Shown: positions 50,062 to 59,082, counted from the stretch's first letter. The stretch is DNA of 64,000 nt from Levilactobacillus spicheri DSM 15429 (GCF_001435095.1 NZ_AZFC01000026.1:1-64000), one strand, 5' to 3'. Notes: a model not told the origin generated them from the sequence alone. Numbers and translations are program-made.

Positions 50062-50466
50062 TTAGCAGATGCGCGTACCCAGCGTCTGCATTTCCTTCTT
50101 CAAGTCAAGCTTGGACTTTTCCTCGGCGGTATAGGTGATCAGACCCACGGCGCTGTCGATGATCCCACTATCGTCGCGTAAGGCGAGCTGGTTGTGGACC
50201 CGGTCCAGTGACAGGCCGTTGCCCAGGTAGATGGCGTCGGTCTGACTGGTCCAGAGTTGGTAACCCGCGTTGTTGTCCACGGGGATCTCGTAAGCCGGGT
50301 CCTTTTCGGTCAGGGCGACCAGTTGGAACTTGTCGCCGATGGCACATGACCCGCCAATGGTCGAATAGCGATTAGAGCCATCGTCCGTCGTGAGTAACAA
50401 AACGCTCCCGGCAGCAACGTTTTCGGCTAAGTAATCCTTAGCAGCATCTTTAATCTTCATTTCCAT
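50062..50466 (-). CDS. HesB/IscA-like iron-sulfur biosynthesis family protein
   Basis: A soluble 134-aa protein of the lactobacillar HesB-like family. Family text: IKDAAKDYL near the start, LLLTTDDGSNRYSTIGGSCAIGDKFQLV (about 22-50), and ALRDDSGIIDSA near the end. Unlike IscA it does not show the CxC C-terminal cluster ligands; only Cys44 and the terminal Cys remain, so a Fe-S scaffold role is doubtful. The ATG at 50466 follows AGAGGG. No suf gene is adjacent. Confidence 0.75.
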   Translation of the reverse strand: MEMKIKDAAKDYLAENVAAGSVLLLTTDDGSNRYSTIGGSCAIGDKFQLVALTEKDPAYEIPVDNNAGYQLWTSQTDAIYLGNGLSLDRVHNQLALRDDSGIIDSAVGLITYTAEEKSKLDLKKEMQTLGTRIC

Positions 50467-50596
50467 TCTCAATGCCCTCTTTTCTTCTATCCTGTTAGCA
50501 ATTAAATTGCGCACAACTATTTTATACACCTCTCCCAATCCACTGTAAAGTCATTAGCTCATCGACACGCGATAAATTTGGGGAAATTACACTCTA

Positions 50597-50616
50597 AAAA
50601 AGCATCTGTGCTTTAT
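50597..50616 (-). terminator. Terminator downstream of the split MFS gene
   Basis: AAAGCA pairs with TGCTTT around CAGA, followed on the minus strand by TTTT. Confidence 0.6.
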
Positions 50617-50648
50617 TTATGTTGAAATCTGAACCCAAATCAATCATT

Positions 50649-51875
50649 TTAAATTTCCGTGCGCCCATATTTATTCAGTTCTTTCCGAAATTTCAAGCTA
50701 AATACTGGTATTGAAGCTATTAACATAATGATGCCTAATACAATTACTATTTCTGATATACTAGCAACTCGAACTAAAGGTGCACTCATCAACGCAGCCA
50801 CTGGATTAGCAATTGAAAAAATCGTTAGTACTGATCCAACTATTAAACCAATATTCTTAGAGTTAGCAGAAATCTGGATAATTGAAAAATAGATTACGGA
50901 CGAGATGCTGTTCAATACGCCATAACCGATCCATATCACAGCAATATATATAACGTTTACAAGCTCATGCGGCAATATGGCATTAACGCCTAACAAAATT
51001 AGCATGATTGCTTGACCAGCTAATAAGTATGGATAGATTCTGGGTGAATTCCAATATTTATGTTGTTTAGAAAAGACTAAAGCACCGATGATACCACCTA
51101 CAGTGAATGAGATGTCAATCACGTTATATACAATTTTGAATCTTCCAAACAAGTCAATACTATATTTTGGCATTAATAGCCAAATTGACCAAAAGCAAAA
51201 ATTTGTAATTAATGCTACCGGTATCATAAAACTAATCAACCTGTTCTGAATAACTAACTTCAATCCCGCTATGAAGTCATAAAACACCTTATTTACATTC
51301 ATTTTAAGCTTATTTATAGGTGCTACATCTGCATGTAGATGATAGAGCAAAATTAGTGAAAGACTCAGTGAAACAGCAACAATGATAAATGCAGATACAG
51401 GTTTTTTTAAAATTACCATGACAACCGAAACTGCCGAGGAACCGACTGTAGCAATTTAATTTGCAACTGAAACCCAAGAATTCACCGTAAAAAGCTCTTT
51501 TTTGTTCGTAACCAAAACTGGTGGAAAAGTTTCTACGAGCGGAGCATATACAATTCCGATTAATGCATTCAGTACAACAACTAAAAAAATAACTTTGTTG
51601 GGTCTACATACTAAAAATAAGAGAAGCCCTACTACAATAATTAACAATCGTAACATACCAATTACACGCAATGCCTCCACTTTACTATATTGATCAGCAA
51701 TATAGCCACCGATGAATGATAACAAAGTAGCAGCCATTGTAAGAGCTCCTAAGCTAGCAACGATTGTTTGATTTCTTGTGCAGTAGTATAGATACCAATA
51801 TGCATAAGTGGTAACGGATCCCATTGCTAAAGTTCCTAGAAAATCACTAAAGACAACCCTTTTTATACGTTTCAT
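50649..51875 (-). pseudogene. MFS transporter split by an in-frame stop
   Basis: Two minus-strand frames (51875-51456 and 51455-50649) are one gene. The first ends ...NSWVSVAN-TAA at 51456-51458, and the same frame continues as IATVGSSAVSVVMVILKK with no shift. Together they give about 408 residues with 12 TM helices, like MFS proteins of the macrolide-efflux type. The nonsense codon falls near the middle, so function is probably lost unless the stop is read through or the C-terminal half starts at an internal ATG (51419). GC is very low for this window, suggesting recent acquisition. Confidence 0.8.
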
Positions 51876-52104
51876 AATTAATCGCCCTCTAAAAGAAAGG
51901 AGATACGCCCCGAGTAACCGGATTTTGGGTCCGCAATAATAGTCTAAGCACAAACGGCGTTAAGCTAACTAATATTTCTGGTTGTAGTGTCGTACTAAAC
52001 ACCTTAACAGTATAGCCCAATGTCGGCTTCAGACGCTTCTATTGTAATTCGCTGAGGGATGAGTTTGTATAACCAAATTGTTATCCACCCGCAAAGTAGA
52101 TGGG

Positions 52105-52135
52105 GGTTGTTTCACACGCTTTAGCGTGCTCAACC
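52105..52135. other. Two-part hairpin in the 51876-52195 gap
   Basis: GGTTG/CAACC encloses a perfect CACGCT-TT-AGCGTG stem. The rest of the gap holds the upstream region of the split MFS gene and the GntR terminator. Purpose unknown. Confidence 0.35.
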
Positions 52136-52153
52136 GGGCCTAAAGACAACTAC

Positions 52154-52180
52154 AAAAAAGGCCGGGAGTATCTCCCGACC
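52154..52180 (-). terminator. Terminator of the BceAB-GntR operon
   Basis: GGTCGGGAG pairs with CTCCCGGCC and is followed on the minus strand by TTTTTT. Confidence 0.88.
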
Positions 52181-52195
52181 TGAGCTGTGATGAAC

Positions 52196-52564
52196 TTACG
52201 ACGTGTAGGAGCGTTTGATCAAAGCAATGACCTCGTCTTCGGACAGGTTCAGCTTCTTCGCCTCGTCGGTGAAACGGCTCACGTAGCGTTCGTAGAACTC
52301 CGCGCGGCGCTTCTCCCGGATCATCTCCTCGGCGGTCGGGGTCACGAACATCCCCACGCCCCGCCGTTTCTCAATCATCCCCGCGGCCACCAAGCGGTTC
52401 ATCCCCTTGAGAACGGTCGCCGGATTGATGTGAAATTCCTTGGAGACTTCCGTGGTCGACGGCACCTGTTCGCCGGCCTGATAGACCCCCGTGAAGATGG
52501 CTTCTTCGACCTGCTCGGCCACTTGTAAATAGATGGGTTCTGGACTATCAAAGTTAAATCTCAT
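52196..52564 (-). CDS. GntR-family regulator, YtrA subfamily
   Basis: A 122-aa repressor with an N-terminal winged helix (about 10-75; VPSTTEVSKEFHINPATVLK) and a short helical tail. It is the last gene of an operon after a BceAB-like transporter, whereas YtrA genes usually come first, and takes the place of the two-component system often paired with BceAB. A palindrome over the operon promoter (55218-55239) is its likely operator. GntR start and permease stop are 31 bp apart. Confidence 0.85.
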   Translation of the reverse strand: MRFNFDSPEPIYLQVAEQVEEAIFTGVYQAGEQVPSTTEVSKEFHINPATVLKGMNRLVAAGMIEKRRGVGMFVTPTAEEMIREKRRAEFYERYVSRFTDEAKKLNLSEDEVIALIKRSYTS

Positions 52565-52595
52565 GGCGTTATCTCACATTCTTTTTGAACTCGGC

Positions 52596-54419
52596 TTAGT
52601 CCTGGCGGGTCTCACTTGGCATGACCAGGTTCAGGTACAGCCCCAAGGTGATCAGGTAATAGATCACGTACAGGCCGATAAAGATCAAGAACGTGGTCCC
52701 GATGCCCAGGTACGGGCTCATCGGTGCTGCCATCAGTGGTTTAAACATCTGTAACCCAAACAGAACGTCTACGATTCCCATGATACCAGGAATTGCGAAT
52801 AAAATCCCGATTTCTTTTGCCAGATTGCCGCGCATCAGGCCGCGCCGGACCCCGACCTTGTTCAGCATCGCGTACCGCCGCAGGTCGCCCGGGGCCCCGG
52901 ACAGGATCTTGAACATCAGGCACGACGCCAGCATGGCCAGAAAGGCGATGCCCAGGAAGTACCCGATGAACTCGAGGCCGCCGAAGATACCGTTCATCAG
53001 TTGATAAGACTGATAAGTGCCGACCGTGAGCGCCCCGCCATCCGCCGCGGGAAATCGCTTCTGCTCACTCCGGTCGAGCTGTGCCAGCACCTTCAAGTCG
53101 TCTTGCATGTGCTTGATGCGCACCGTGGTCACCCGGTACGTCTGGCCCTTCAATTGCCGGAAGGCCCGGGCGCTGAGAATTTTCGGTGTCGTAAAGTCAC
53201 CTAACTTACGCGGGTTCAGCACCATGAAATCGATCCGGGTGGCGCCGTCCTTTTTAAAGGTCTTCAACGACTGCGTGTAGAACTTGGCCCGGCCCCCGGT
53301 GGACTGAATCGGCTTGGCCAGCTCGAACGGCTGGGCTTGCAGCTCCGTGGCGTTGTAGTAGGTAGTCTTGCCCACGACCTTTTGGGTGTAGGTGGCCTGG
53401 TGCGCCACGTGGAGTTGCTTGATCAACGCCCGTTGGTGAGCGTTGACGTCATGCACGGCCACGGTGTAGGACCCCAGCGAGTCGGCGGTCATCGGCATTT
53501 GCCGGTGGTAGCCGGACCCCACGGTGATGGCCCCCAGCGCCATGGCGAACAGCAAGGACACGATGGTCAGCATCCGCGTGTAGTCGTGCACCCGGAAGTT
53601 CAGTTGGCCCAACAGGAAGCCGTTTAAATGCCGGTGCGCCCAGCCGGTCCTGCGCAGGCCCCGAATCACGGCCAGCACCGTGGCGTGGAAGATCAAGTAG
53701 GTCCCGATGGTGATGGTCACCAGTGCCAAGGGGATTGCGGTCAGCTGCAGGCTTTCGATTGAGGCCATCGCCCAGTAACCCGCGGCGACCAGCAGGATGC
53801 CGACCACTCCCGCGATAAATTGCCGCACGGGCCGGACTTTCGGTTGGTTGGCCTGTTGGTCGGCGTGCAGGAGCTGCTGGACCGTGGTCCGCATCAGCCG
53901 CGTCAGGTTGAACAGCGAGGCCAGGATGAACAGGCCGATGTACAGCACGGCCGTGAATCCGATGGCCGGCAGGTAGAACGACGTCAGGTGGCTCAGGTGC
54001 AGGCCCAGCTGGTCGAGGAGAAAGCCGACCAGAAACTTGCTGGCCAGGATTCCCAAGCCGATGCCGACCGCCGTGGCGACGGTCCCTAAGATCAGCGTTT
54101 CCAAGAAGACCAATTCCCCGACGCGCTTGCGCTTGGCCCCCAGCATCATGAACAGGCCGTAGTCGTGCTGGCGCATGCTCAGGAGAAATGAGTTGGCGTA
54201 CATAATGTAGACCACGGTGATCAGGGCCAGTAAGACCGCCCCGAACCCGAAGACCACGCTGGCGGACTTGACCACCGCGTTGGCCTTGATGAAGGCCTGG
54301 TTGGTCGCCAGGTTGGCGAACATGTAGAAGATGGCCGCCGACATGGTCAGCCCGGCCAATAACACCAGGTAGTCCCGGCGCCGGTTCTTCACGCCGGCTA
54401 AAGCTAATTTCGTTAACAT
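52596..54419 (-). CDS. BceB-like ABC transporter permease
   Basis: A 607-aa FtsX-superfamily permease with ten TM helices and a large extracellular domain of about 190 residues between TM7 and TM8 (about 310-495), the mark of BceB-type peptide-resistance transporters. The N-terminal FtsX core contains YANSFLLSMRQHDYGLFMMLGAKR. Such systems detect and remove cell-wall-active peptides such as bacitracin or lantibiotics from their targets. It lies 13 bp after the ATPase gene. Confidence 0.85.
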   Translation of the reverse strand: MLTKLALAGVKNRRRDYLVLLAGLTMSAAIFYMFANLATNQAFIKANAVVKSASVVFGFGAVLLALITVVYIMYANSFLLSMRQHDYGLFMMLGAKRKRVGELVFLETLILGTVATAVGIGLGILASKFLVGFLLDQLGLHLSHLTSFYLPAIGFTAVLYIGLFILASLFNLTRLMRTTVQQLLHADQQANQPKVRPVRQFIAGVVGILLVAAGYWAMASIESLQLTAIPLALVTITIGTYLIFHATVLAVIRGLRRTGWAHRHLNGFLLGQLNFRVHDYTRMLTIVSLLFAMALGAITVGSGYHRQMPMTADSLGSYTVAVHDVNAHQRALIKQLHVAHQATYTQKVVGKTTYYNATELQAQPFELAKPIQSTGGRAKFYTQSLKTFKKDGATRIDFMVLNPRKLGDFTTPKILSARAFRQLKGQTYRVTTVRIKHMQDDLKVLAQLDRSEQKRFPAADGGALTVGTYQSYQLMNGIFGGLEFIGYFLGIAFLAMLASCLMFKILSGAPGDLRRYAMLNKVGVRRGLMRGNLAKEIGILFAIPGIMGIVDVLFGLQMFKPLMAAPMSPYLGIGTTFLIFIGLYVIYYLITLGLYLNLVMPSETRQD

Positions 54420-54432
54420 TCCTGGCTCCCCC

Positions 54433-55188
54433 TTATTCGCTAAACGTTCCTAATTCGGTCAAAATCTGTTGGTAAAAGTCCTTTCGGTCCTGGTCGCCCC
54501 GCTTCAATTCGGACCCAATCTGGCCGTCCTTGATGAACAGGATGCGCTGGCAGAAGCTGGCGGAGAACGGATCGTGGGTCACCAGCAGCACGGACATGTG
54601 TTGTTCGCGGTTAATGGTGGTCAGCAGGTCCAGCAGCTCCCGGGCGCTGGTCGAGTCCAACGCCCCGGTGGGTTCGTCCCCCATCAGGATGGCGGGTTCG
54701 TGGACGATGGCCCGGGCAGCGGCGACCCGTTGCTTCTGGCCCCCGGAGAGTTGGGCCGGGTACTTCTTTAACAGGTCGGTGATCGACAGCGTCGCGGCGA
54801 CCTTCTGGATGGCTTGGTCCATCACCTTGGACGCGGTCCCCTTCAGGGCCAGCGGCAGGCCGATGTTTTCCTCGGCGGTCAAGCTCTCGAGCAGGTTAAA
54901 GTCCTGGAAGATGAAGCCGACTTCTTGGGCCCGAAAATCGGCCAACTGGTTGCCCCGCATCTTGGTGACGTCGTGACCGTTCACCAGCACGTCCCCCTGG
55001 GTCGGCGTGTCCAGCGTGGACAGCATGTTCAACAGCGTGGTCTTCCCCGACCCGGACGCTCCCATGATGCCGACGAATTCGCCGGCCGCCACGGAAAAGT
55101 TCAGGCCCTTTAAGGCGGTGTAGGGCCGTTCGCCGGCCTTGCCATAGGTTTTTTCTAAGTTATGCACATCAACGACTGCATTGGTCAT
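54433..55188 (-). CDS. BceA-like ABC transporter ATPase
   Basis: A cytoplasmic ATPase of 251 aa in the LolD/MacB/BceA group. Walker A GASGSGKTT (about 43-51), Q-loop FIFQDFNLL, signature LSGGQKQRVAAARAI (about 147), Walker B ILMGDEPTGALD (about 166-177) and switch LVTHD are all intact. It is the first gene of the operon. GGGGGATT is the ribosome-binding site. A promoter with an overlapping palindrome lies upstream. Confidence 0.92.
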   Translation of the reverse strand: MTNAVVDVHNLEKTYGKAGERPYTALKGLNFSVAAGEFVGIMGASGSGKTTLLNMLSTLDTPTQGDVLVNGHDVTKMRGNQLADFRAQEVGFIFQDFNLLESLTAEENIGLPLALKGTASKVMDQAIQKVAATLSITDLLKKYPAQLSGGQKQRVAAARAIVHEPAILMGDEPTGALDSTSARELLDLLTTINREQHMSVLLVTHDPFSASFCQRILFIKDGQIGSELKRGDQDRKDFYQQILTELGTFSE

Positions 55189-55217
55189 GAGTTAATCCCC
55201 CGTTTGTTAGTTCATTG

Positions 55218-55265
55218 GTTAGTTACTTGTGTAATTAACTATAACGGCTTTTGTGGAAAAGTCAA
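55218..55265 (-). promoter_or_regulatory. Promoter and operator of the BceAB-GntR operon
   Basis: Minus strand: -35 TTGACT (55260-55265), 16-nt spacer, -10 TATAGT (55238-55243). The palindrome GTTAATTAC-ACAA-GTAACTAAC (55218-55239, one mismatch per arm) touches the -10 box and is a good GntR operator candidate. Confidence 0.65.
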
Positions 55266-55328
55266 CCGCTAATCTGAATTTAGTGGAAAACTTCCCGTCC
55301 AGAAACCATTATCATAGATAAAATCATC

Positions 55329-55484
55329 CGCTCCATGCCGGCGAGCAAGATGGTCGTGGTGGGCACGATTCTGAAGCCCTGTGAAACCCCCACAGGTCTC
55401 CAGAACTCGGCCTTGATGTAGGCTGGGAAAGAACCCCAGCCAACATCAATTTCACCACGACCATCAAGTCGCCTCTGTTGCGCT
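55329..55484 (-). repeat. Module A, copy 2 (structured repeat)
   Basis: The best-formed copy. The closing stem GATGGTCGTGGTG/CACCACGACCATC is perfect over 13 bp. Hairpin 1 has TTGATGT/ACATCAA plus GGCTGGG/CCCAGCC; hairpin 2 has CTGGAG-CCTGTG/CACAGG-CTTCAG. Confidence 0.72.
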
Positions 55485-55917
55485 CACACAGGGTGGCCCT
55501 GGCCACGAACGGGACGAATTAGCAACTAATCTCGTCATAGCAGTGACTGATAATCGCTGAACAGCCCAAGGTATCGTGATTGTATGTTTCTCACGTTTAA
55601 CCGTTTCGATTCCCCTAGAATGGTGGGCTAATCGTGACCAATCCCAGTTGAGGGAAATTAATTGGCAGCCGCTTCTGATTGAAGTTAACTAGCGTGACGT
55701 GTGCACTTTCTAACCAAGTCCGCCGATGTGAGCCGGGAGGGAGGTCGGAATCGGGCTCAGTAGCCTCGTTTCTGTTGTCCGGGTGGGGTTCCCGGGCTAC
55801 AGAAAGACCAAGCTTTGAGATCGTCGCGATCTTTGCGAGGAGCTCAAAGTTGTGTCGGCTACGTTCCAGCCCAATTCTGACCGACCGGGAGGCGCTGACC
55901 TTCGCCGGCGTGAAGCG
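55329..55917 (-). mobile_element. MITE-like element, copy 2 (589 bp)
   Basis: The left end (55329-55356) is identical to the 28-bp terminus of copy 1. The right end (55893-55917) keeps about 16 bp of it in inverted form. On the minus strand module B (about 55895-55731) precedes module A (55484-55329), as in copy 1, with about 250 unrelated bases between. No transposase gene is present. The element lies between the bceAB promoter and an aldo/keto reductase gene. Confidence 0.68.
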
Positions 55918-56089
55918 ACTGTCATCCTCATTCAATTAAATCTACGCCCGGTCACCCATCACCCGCTTCACCGTGTTCCCCTTTAAGTTACCCACCGTCC
56001 ACAACGAGCCGATTATTCGCGACTCACCGGCTTTAGGGGTAAACTTTAAACTGTGTAAGACAAAACTATTAGAAAGAAGGATTTTTGGC

Positions 56090-57043
56090 ATGAAACAACT
56101 CAACTTAGGCGGCACCAACTGGCAAGCCTCCGCTGTAGCCCTGGGCATCATGCGGATGGCGGACCTGTCCGTTGCCGATGCTGCCAAGGCCCTGGAGGCC
56201 GCCCATGACGCTGGCATTACCTACATTGACTCTGCCGATATTTACGGTGACGGGGCGTCCGAACGTAAATTCAAGGACGCACTGGCCGCATCAAGCCTGT
56301 CCCGCGACGACTTCTACATCCAATCCAAGGGGGGCATCGTCTTAGACCCCGCTCGGAGCCACGATGGTCTGGTCTTCGGGAAGCGCTACGACTTCTCTAA
56401 GCAACACCTGCTGGACGCCGTCGATGGCATCCTGTCCCGGATGGGGCTGGATTACCTGGACGCCTTCTTACTGCACCGGCCGGATCCCCTGATGGAACCG
56501 GAAGAGGTCGCCGACGCCTTTAACACCCTGCAACGTGAGGGCAAGGTTCGGCACTTCGGGGTCTCCAACTTCGGCGTGCAACAGTATCTGATGGTCCAAG
56601 CCGCCGTTGACCAGAAGCTGATGTTCAACCAGCTGCAATTCAGCGCCGCCCACACCGGGATGATCGACGCCGGCATGCACGTCAACATGGACGACAAGTG
56701 GTCCGTCGACCACGACAGCGGCATCCTCGAATTCTCACGGCGCAACCACGTGACCATCCAAGCCTGGTCACCGTTCCAATACGGGATGTTCGAAGGCATG
56801 TTCATCAACGACCCGAAGTTCAAGGACTTGAACGCCGAACTACAAAAGTTGGCCGACAAGTACGGCGTCTCCAAGAACGGCATCGCCGTCGCCTGGATCT
56901 TACGCCACCCCGCGAACATCCAAGTGCTCTTAGGAACCATGAATCCCAAGCACATCGCGGACAGTGCCGCCGGAGCCGACGTGCAGCTGACCAAGCAGGA
57001 ATGGTACGACATCTACTTCTCAGCCGGCAACGTCTTACCTTAA
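56090..57043 (+). CDS. Aldo/keto reductase (YdhF-like)
   Basis: A cytoplasmic NADPH-dependent oxidoreductase of 317 aa with a TIM-barrel fold. The catalytic tetrad is visible: Asp in YIDSADIYG (about 44), Tyr in the same stretch, Lys in QSKGG (about 81) and His in LLHRPDP (about 125). GVSNFG and the C-terminal LGTMNPKHI bind the cofactor. The ATG at 56090 has AGAAAGAAGG upstream; the longer frame runs back toward copy 2 of the repeat element and is not supported. Substrate is unknown. Confidence 0.9.
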   Translation: MKQLNLGGTNWQASAVALGIMRMADLSVADAAKALEAAHDAGITYIDSADIYGDGASERKFKDALAASSLSRDDFYIQSKGGIVLDPARSHDGLVFGKRYDFSKQHLLDAVDGILSRMGLDYLDAFLLHRPDPLMEPEEVADAFNTLQREGKVRHFGVSNFGVQQYLMVQAAVDQKLMFNQLQFSAAHTGMIDAGMHVNMDDKWSVDHDSGILEFSRRNHVTIQAWSPFQYGMFEGMFINDPKFKDLNAELQKLADKYGVSKNGIAVAWILRHPANIQVLLGTMNPKHIADSAAGADVQLTKQEWYDIYFSAGNVLP

Positions 57044-57067
57044 ATTCTCAAATCATTTCACGCATGC

Positions 57068-57099
57068 GGCGTCGTGGCCCTGGTCACGGCGCCTTTTTT
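57068..57099 (+). terminator. Aldo/keto reductase gene terminator
   Basis: GGCGTCGTG pairs with CACGGCGCC, followed by TTTTTT. Confidence 0.88.
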
Positions 57100-57150
57100 G
57101 CGGCCGTCATCCGGACAAGATCTACCCCCAAAACTTTTTTCAAAAGCCCC

Positions 57151-57178
57151 TTGTGCTTTTTCCGTTTGGTGGTATTAT
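57151..57178 (+). promoter_or_regulatory. Promoter of the 90-aa membrane protein gene
   Basis: -35 TTGTGC (57151-57156), 16-nt spacer, -10 TATTAT (57173-57178), 57 nt before the start codon. Confidence 0.65.
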
Positions 57179-57234
57179 GAAGGTGTTCGTAGGGCGAGTG
57201 ATTACTCGCTCGACAAAGAAAGGGGATTTTCGGA

Positions 57235-57507
57235 ATGTTCACGACGACTTTTTGGATCTTAGCTATTTGGCTGATTGTTAACGGCGTTTGGACCTGCTTT
57301 GCCACGCATAACCAAGCATTGATGAAGTGGTTTGGTTGGATCAACGTGATCGCCATTATCTGGGGCTTCTGGGCGTTCTACGGGGCCGCCAGTGTCGCCG
57401 CCCTCTCCGGGTGGTTCACCACCGTAAACTGGGTCAACGTCGTCTTAGCGATCATCCAATTCTACCTGGCTTACCGCAGCACGCACGCCACCGCACAGCA
57501 ACACTAG
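57235..57507 (+). CDS. Small three-TM membrane protein (90 aa)
   Basis: A 90-residue hydrophobic protein with three TM helices (about 3-22, 31-57 and 64-82) and a short polar tail ending in QQH. AAAGGGGA lies before the ATG, and it has its own promoter and terminator. I do not recognise the family. It lies between the reductase and the TetR gene but is not co-transcribed with either. Confidence 0.7.
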   Translation: MFTTTFWILAIWLIVNGVWTCFATHNQALMKWFGWINVIAIIWGFWAFYGAASVAALSGWFTTVNWVNVVLAIIQFYLAYRSTHATAQQH

Positions 57508-57530
57508 TGCTGCACCACCACACTGATCGA

Positions 57531-57576
57531 TTCTCAAAAACGGGTAACGCCATTTGACGTTACCCGTTTTTGAGAA
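57531..57576. terminator. Perfect 19-bp terminator stem
   Basis: TTCTCAAAAACGGGTAACG (57531-57549) pairs perfectly with 57558-57576 around an 8-nt loop. T-runs within both arms make it bidirectional. Confidence 0.9.
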
Positions 57577-57622
57577 TATCAGCTAAAATAGGGATAGTGT
57601 CATCTACAAAGGAGTCTTCCCC

Positions 57623-58273
57623 ATGCCCAACAAAAAAATTCTCGATGCGTTTCCCGCGGCGATCAACGCCACCAAGGAACTCACCCAAAAACAAAAGGAC
57701 GTGCTGATCACCAGCATCCGCCTCTTCGCCGAACAAGGCTACGCCAACACCAGCACCCACCAAATCGCCGTGGCCGCCCACCAGTCTGAGGGCACCATGT
57801 TCAAGCACTTCAAGTCTAAGGCTAATATCCTGCGTATCGCTTTGGAACCCATCATCAAGCAGATCATCCCCGACGTTCTGACCGAACTGCAACGGGAGAC
57901 GCTCAAGCAGCCCATGACCAACCTGCACGACTTTCTCGACTTCTTCGTGCGCAACCGCATGGCCTTCGCCGACGAGAACCAGGACGCCATCAAGGTCTTT
58001 CTCAGCGAACTGCTCTACAACGCCGACCTGCGCCAGGAGTTCCTGGCCGGGGCCCCCGCCTCGTTCGTCGACACCTTCAAGGTCGTCATCCACGACTTCC
58101 AGCGCCGCGGGCTGGTGGTCGATTGGCCGTTCGCCATCATCTTCCGCCACATCATGTCGATTCTCGGCGGCTACGTGATGGACCGCTACATCCTCTTCCC
58201 CGAGCGCGACTGGGACGACGAGGAACAGGCTCACTACCTGGTCGCCGAACTCGAGAAGGTCCTGGCACCTTAA
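57623..58273 (+). CDS. TetR-family regulator
   Basis: A 216-aa repressor with an N-terminal helix-turn-helix (about 24-70; YANTSTHQIAVAAHQSEGTMFKHF) and an all-helical ligand domain (about 80-216). AAAGGAG precedes the ATG. Its promoter region carries the terminator stem of the upstream gene, so it needs its own promoter shortly after. No efflux or enzyme gene is adjacent in the usual divergent arrangement, so its target is not evident. Confidence 0.87.
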   Translation: MPNKKILDAFPAAINATKELTQKQKDVLITSIRLFAEQGYANTSTHQIAVAAHQSEGTMFKHFKSKANILRIALEPIIKQIIPDVLTELQRETLKQPMTNLHDFLDFFVRNRMAFADENQDAIKVFLSELLYNADLRQEFLAGAPASFVDTFKVVIHDFQRRGLVVDWPFAIIFRHIMSILGGYVMDRYILFPERDWDDEEQAHYLVAELEKVLAP

Positions 58274-58295
58274 CGGCATGATGAACGATGATCAC

Positions 58296-58592
58296 CGCTT
58301 CATGCCGACAAAACGACAAGTCGAGGCTACCACCGTTTCTTGCTCAACTAGTAGCACGGCTCGTTTCATTGAAAAAGGAGTTACCATCACACCTGGCACC
58401 CATTTGTCCCGTTTAGTGAGTGTTTCCCGCCGTATCAGCGTAACAGAGGCGACTTGCTGGTCGTGGTGAAATTGATGTTAGCTGGCGTCCTTGGCCGGCT
58501 TACATCAAGGCCGAGTTCTGGAGACCTGTGCGCCTTTCACAGGGCTTCAGAATCGTGCCCACTACGACCAGCTTGCTCGCCGGCGTGAAGCG
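58296..58592 (+). mobile_element. MITE-like element, copy 3 (297 bp)
   Basis: The shortest copy. The left end CGCTTCATGCCGAC (from 58296) and the right end (to 58592) are imperfect inverted termini of the same family. Only module A (58438-58592) is kept; module B is missing. Just outside the left end, the text ATGATGAACGATGATCAC resembles the flank of copy 2, so similarity may extend a little beyond the terminus. It lies between the TetR and HxlR genes. Confidence 0.6.
58438..58592 (+). repeat. Module A, copy 3 (structured repeat)
   Basis: The closing stem is GCTGGTCG/CGACCAGC, where copies 1 and 2 have GATGGTCG/CGACCATC: both partners changed. In hairpin 1 the variable part is AGCTGGC/GCCGGCT, again with paired changes. 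Hairpin 2 is as in copy 2. Confidence 0.72.
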
Positions 58593-58681
58593 CCCATTTT
58601 AAGCAATCGTGACCCCTTCATCCAATCTCAGAACCGGTCACGCTCAAATTACTCACGAAAAAACCTCAAGGAGGCCCAACC

Positions 58682-59050
58682 ATGCCCACAAAAACTTACC
58701 ATATTGGCGTCGAAGCCACGATGGACGTCATCGGCGGCAAGTGGAAGACCGTGATTCTTTGCCACCTGCGCCACCACACCATGCGCACCGGGGAACTGTC
58801 CCGGGCGATCCCCCAGATTTCCCAGAAGATGCTGACCCAGCAGCTGCGCGAACTAGAGGCCGACCATATCATCGTGCGCCAGGTCTACAAGGAAGTGCCC
58901 CCGCGCGTGGAGTACCACCTGTCGGCCTACGGGGAAACACTGGTCCAGATTCTCCACGAACTCTGCGTCTGGGGGGAAGACAACGTCGACCGCCGGCGAG
59001 ATGCGGGCGAAGACGTCCGGATTCTGACCCGCGACGACGTGCCCGATTAG
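58682..59050 (+). CDS. HxlR-family regulator
   Basis: A 122-aa winged-helix repressor of the HxlR/YodB/HypR type. Family text: DVIGGKWKTVILCHL (about 15-29), RTGELSRAIPQISQKMLTQQLREL (about 35-58) and YKEVPPRVEYHLSAYGETL. YodB-type sensors use an N-terminal cysteine near residue 6, which is absent; cysteines occur at about 27 and 99. AAGGAGG precedes the ATG. It lies just upstream of the DyP peroxidase gene, whose promoter carries an inverted repeat suited to such a dimer. Confidence 0.88.
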   Translation: MPTKTYHIGVEATMDVIGGKWKTVILCHLRHHTMRTGELSRAIPQISQKMLTQQLRELEADHIIVRQVYKEVPPRVEYHLSAYGETLVQILHELCVWGEDNVDRRRDAGEDVRILTRDDVPD

Positions 59051-59082
59051 GTCCAATTTATCTGGTGATTAATAAGATTTGT

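Noticed and set aside
55615-55935. 106-aa leftward frame in copy 2 of the repeat element
   Set aside because: It starts outside the element and ends in unrelated sequence; only the part within module B resembles the other copy.
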